DNA of 64,000 nucleotides, from positions 1,077,518-1,141,517 of the forward strand of contig NZ_GL732439.1 of assembly GCF_000187465.1 (NCBI RefSeq). The letters are read 5' to 3'. Below, piece after piece: positions 62,104 through 64,000 of this stretch; positions within the stretch are counted from its first letter, which is position 1; the number at the start of each line of letters is the position of its first letter. The notes beneath the pieces were generated by a model. The model was not told where the DNA came from and did not search any database. It saw only the letters and a list, made by a program, of their open reading frames with translations. The DNA is from Streptococcus infantis ATCC 700779 (GTDB lineage Bacteria > Bacillota > Bacilli > Lactobacillales > Streptococcaceae). Position numbers and translations under genes: made by a program.

Positions 62104-63831
62104 TTAGAAACGAATACTTTCTCTTGTTTTTTCATAAGAAGTAACGAAGCGATTGGTAACACCAGGCTCAGCAACTTCTAATGCTTGAGAGATTTTTTCG
62201 AAAGATGCTTGATAATCAAATGTTGTTTCAAAGATATTCAAAGCTTCCTGGAAAGCTTGTTGAATACGATCATCAAATGATCTATAACGGTTCGAATATT
62301 GAAGCAATTGTTCTGTCAAAGTTGCATTTTGAACGATACTGTATGTTTCTTCTTCCAACATATTCATATCATTTGTCGCAATCTCAAGGATGCGATTAAC
62401 AGATTCGATATTCACTTGCGCTTGTTCCAACTCAGCCATCAAGTCTTCTGTACTGTGACTTGCATCAAAGAAGAGCTTCAAGAATTTTTGTGGAATTCCT
62501 GGAAGATTTCTCTTCTCCATGTAGCGTTTAATCGTATGCAGACGGTTGACATATACATTTGCTTTTTGACGAGCATTGATGTCATCTTTTTCAATTTGAA
62601 CGAGACGTTCACTAACACCGATTTGGTTATCTTCAATATCTTTTAATGTAGATTGGAGATTTTCCAGACGTTCTTGTAATACAGAATATGCTTCTGAAAC
62701 TTCTGACTCTGCATGAGTCATTTCTTCAATAGTAGCATTCAAGGCTGAGATATCAGCTTGAAGACGACGAACTCGATTCACATCGCTTTCTGAAATCAAA
62801 TAGGTTTTTCCAAGACGTTCGATATCTTTAACTAGTACCTGATTGTTTTCTTTCAAGTGTTTAAGATAGGTAGGAAGGGTAGTTACCAATTTCTCAAAAG
62901 CTTTATGGGCTGCAATTTCACGAGTGAAAATATCATAAAGTGCATTGATTTCTTCTTGGATTTGAGTGTTTTCATACTCTGCATTATCCAACTCCAATGT
63001 ACGGATATTTTCGTGATTATTCTTCAAGGCTTCATAGAGAAGTTGAAGACGAGATTCGATATCAGTTTCTACAAAATGGTAGTTTTCATCTAAAAGCTTG
63101 CGGTAACCAGCTTCTAAATCTTCAAGTTGTTCTGGCAATTCAGTAGTAAGCTTAGTGACAATCGCTGGAATTCTTTCAACGATATGTGTCAAAGCCAAAA
63201 TATGATTTTCAGCGTTATCTAAAATCCCTGCTGCTTCAACCGGATCCCCTGATGAATTCAAAGTTACAAATTGAGAAAACTCAGATTGGATGTTCTCCAA
63301 TTGTTTTTCAATTTCTGGAAGAGCTTGACCATATTTTTCAGGATCTTCAGCTACAGTGTTTTGTAGTTTCTCAAATAAATCTAGGGCATGCAGAACACGT
63401 CCACTATTTTTTGACTCTTGTTTTTCCAACTCAGACAAGGCATTGCGAATTGCTGCAATATCTTCTTCAACAAGTTGGATTTGACTTTCAATTTGATCTA
63501 TCTGGTGCTTAGCTTTCAAGAAACGGAATGAGTTATTGTATCCTTCAGCTTCAAAGAGATTATTCTCAATATCTGCAAAAGAGTTAAGAGACAAATCTAC
63601 CCATTTTTGGTTCCATTCTCTAAAAGCAACCTGACTTTGACCAATCAGATGCATGTTTTTTACAACCTCTACCTCATCATTAACAGGAAGGTTATATAGT
63701 TCTTCTTTTTTTTCTTCTAAAGCTACAAGTCTACTCTCATTTCGTTTACGTAGCAAAATTGCTACTGCAAAAGCAATAAGAAGCAGGACTGCAATTCCAA
63801 TCAAAGTAATAATCAACTGATTATTTGACAT
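62104..63831 (-). CDS. ezrA: Septation ring formation regulator EzrA
   Basis: 575 aa. One N-terminal membrane span (about 5-26, LIITLIGIAVLLLIAFAVAI), outside-in, then a wholly helical cytoplasmic part with successive spectrin-like coiled coils to the end (FSQFVTLNSSGDPVEAAGIL and ENHILALTH regions are typical). It binds FtsZ and coordinates division with wall synthesis; essential or nearly so in pneumococcus. Lies directly after gyrB, as in related genomes. Confidence 0.96.
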   Translation of the reverse strand: MSNNQLIITLIGIAVLLLIAFAVAILLRKRNESRLVALEEKKEELYNLPVNDEVEVVKNMHLIGQSQVAFREWNQKWVDLSLNSFADIENNLFEAEGYNNSFRFLKAKHQIDQIESQIQLVEEDIAAIRNALSELEKQESKNSGRVLHALDLFEKLQNTVAEDPEKYGQALPEIEKQLENIQSEFSQFVTLNSSGDPVEAAGILDNAENHILALTHIVERIPAIVTKLTTELPEQLEDLEAGYRKLLDENYHFVETDIESRLQLLYEALKNNHENIRTLELDNAEYENTQIQEEINALYDIFTREIAAHKAFEKLVTTLPTYLKHLKENNQVLVKDIERLGKTYLISESDVNRVRRLQADISALNATIEEMTHAESEVSEAYSVLQERLENLQSTLKDIEDNQIGVSERLVQIEKDDINARQKANVYVNRLHTIKRYMEKRNLPGIPQKFLKLFFDASHSTEDLMAELEQAQVNIESVNRILEIATNDMNMLEEETYSIVQNATLTEQLLQYSNRYRSFDDRIQQAFQEALNIFETTFDYQASFEKISQALEVAEPGVTNRFVTSYEKTRESIRF

Positions 63832-63866
63832 ATCAAACTCCTTTTATACATGACACAATTGTAATG

Positions 63867-63906
63867 ATTATATCATATTTTTCAAACCTTGGGAACTATT
63901 TCCCAA
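63867..63906 (-). promoter_or_regulatory. ezrA promoter with palindrome over the -35 region
   Basis: The minus strand has an extended -10 box TGATATAAT (hexamer 63867-63872). The -35 position falls inside a perfect 7-bp inverted repeat, TTGGGAA/TTCCCAA (63889-63906) with a 4-nt loop. It has no T-run, so it may be a weak gyrB terminator or an operator. Confidence 0.45.
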
Positions 63907-63911
63907 TATTT

Positions 63912-64000
63912 TTATACGTCAAGAGTACTGTAAACAGCGTTTTCTTCGATAAATTCTCGACGTGGTTCTACTCGATCACCCATGAGCATATCAAAAATCT
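63912..64000 (-). CDS. gyrB: DNA gyrase subunit B, C-terminal end (partial)
   Basis: Only the last 29 residues and the stop are in the window; the gene continues past 64000. The sequence IFDMLMGDRVEPRREFIEEN followed by AVYSTLDV is the conserved GyrB carboxy-terminus. ParE ends differently, and ezrA next door supports gyrB. Confidence 0.93.
   Translation of the reverse strand, partial: IFDMLMGDRVEPRREFIEENAVYSTLDV

Overview
The window is a chromosomal segment of a mitis-group Streptococcus (S. mitis / S. oralis / S. pneumoniae relatives). The evidence is the low GC content, pneumococcus-like housekeeping proteins (PgdA, EzrA, PfkA-Pyk, PdxST, DnaE, FruRKA), YSIRK/LPXTG surface proteins, and a tmRNA that encodes the tag AKNNTSYALAA. 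Almost everything is on the minus strand. I see no phage, insertion sequence, CRISPR array or rRNA.

Layout. 0-5.3 kb: an ATP-grasp ligase with two esterases, then a cysteine desulfurase/ThiI pair for tRNA thiolation. 5.4-5.8 kb: a small membrane-anchored protein behind a promoter with a CiaR-like direct repeat. 5.9-21.5 kb is the accessory heart of the window: two giant sortase-anchored glycan-degrading proteins. One (2861 aa) carries both a GH20 and a GH84 catalytic domain with several carbohydrate-binding modules. The other (2251 aa) fuses a trypsin-like serine protease (H182-D239-S310) to a GH101 endo-alpha-N-acetylgalactosaminidase (D1051/E1083). They share almost identical C-terminal stalks (18-bp and 51-bp tandem repeats) and similar leaders with CcpA (cre)-like sites. 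Together they look like a surface machine for taking apart glycosylated host proteins.

21.8-35.6 kb: ftsK, the fruRKA fructose operon with a consensus cre, tRNA-Ser(GGA), mntH with a metalloregulator-type palindrome on its promoter, ssrA, an SGNH hydrolase/HAD/CapA operon, def, rlmB and trxB. 35.6-44.4 kb: an amino-acid ABC transporter pair, an ArsC-like/ogt/GNAT operon, DUF1836-hemolysin III, pdxST, a Pr6Pr membrane protein, yjdM, cmk, a LysM protein and a ferredoxin. 44.6-51.7 kb: galE, a DAO-family oxidase, nif3, trmK, a P-type ATPase and plsC. 51.8-64 kb: tRNA-Thr(GGT), an unannotated, highly structured small-RNA candidate, pyk, pfkA, dnaE, gloA, the infC-rpmI-rplT operon with an L20-type leader, pgdA, ezrA and the 3' end of gyrB.

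Regulatory themes read from the DNA are carbon control of the glycosidases and fructose genes, three promoters whose -10 box lies about 7 nt from the start codon (probable leaderless mRNAs for ferredoxin, rlmB and the P-type ATPase), a non-AUG (ATA) start for infC, and a gloA gene sitting directly behind the ribosomal-protein operon terminator. Identifications come from motif recognition and memory of the families; no database search was run.
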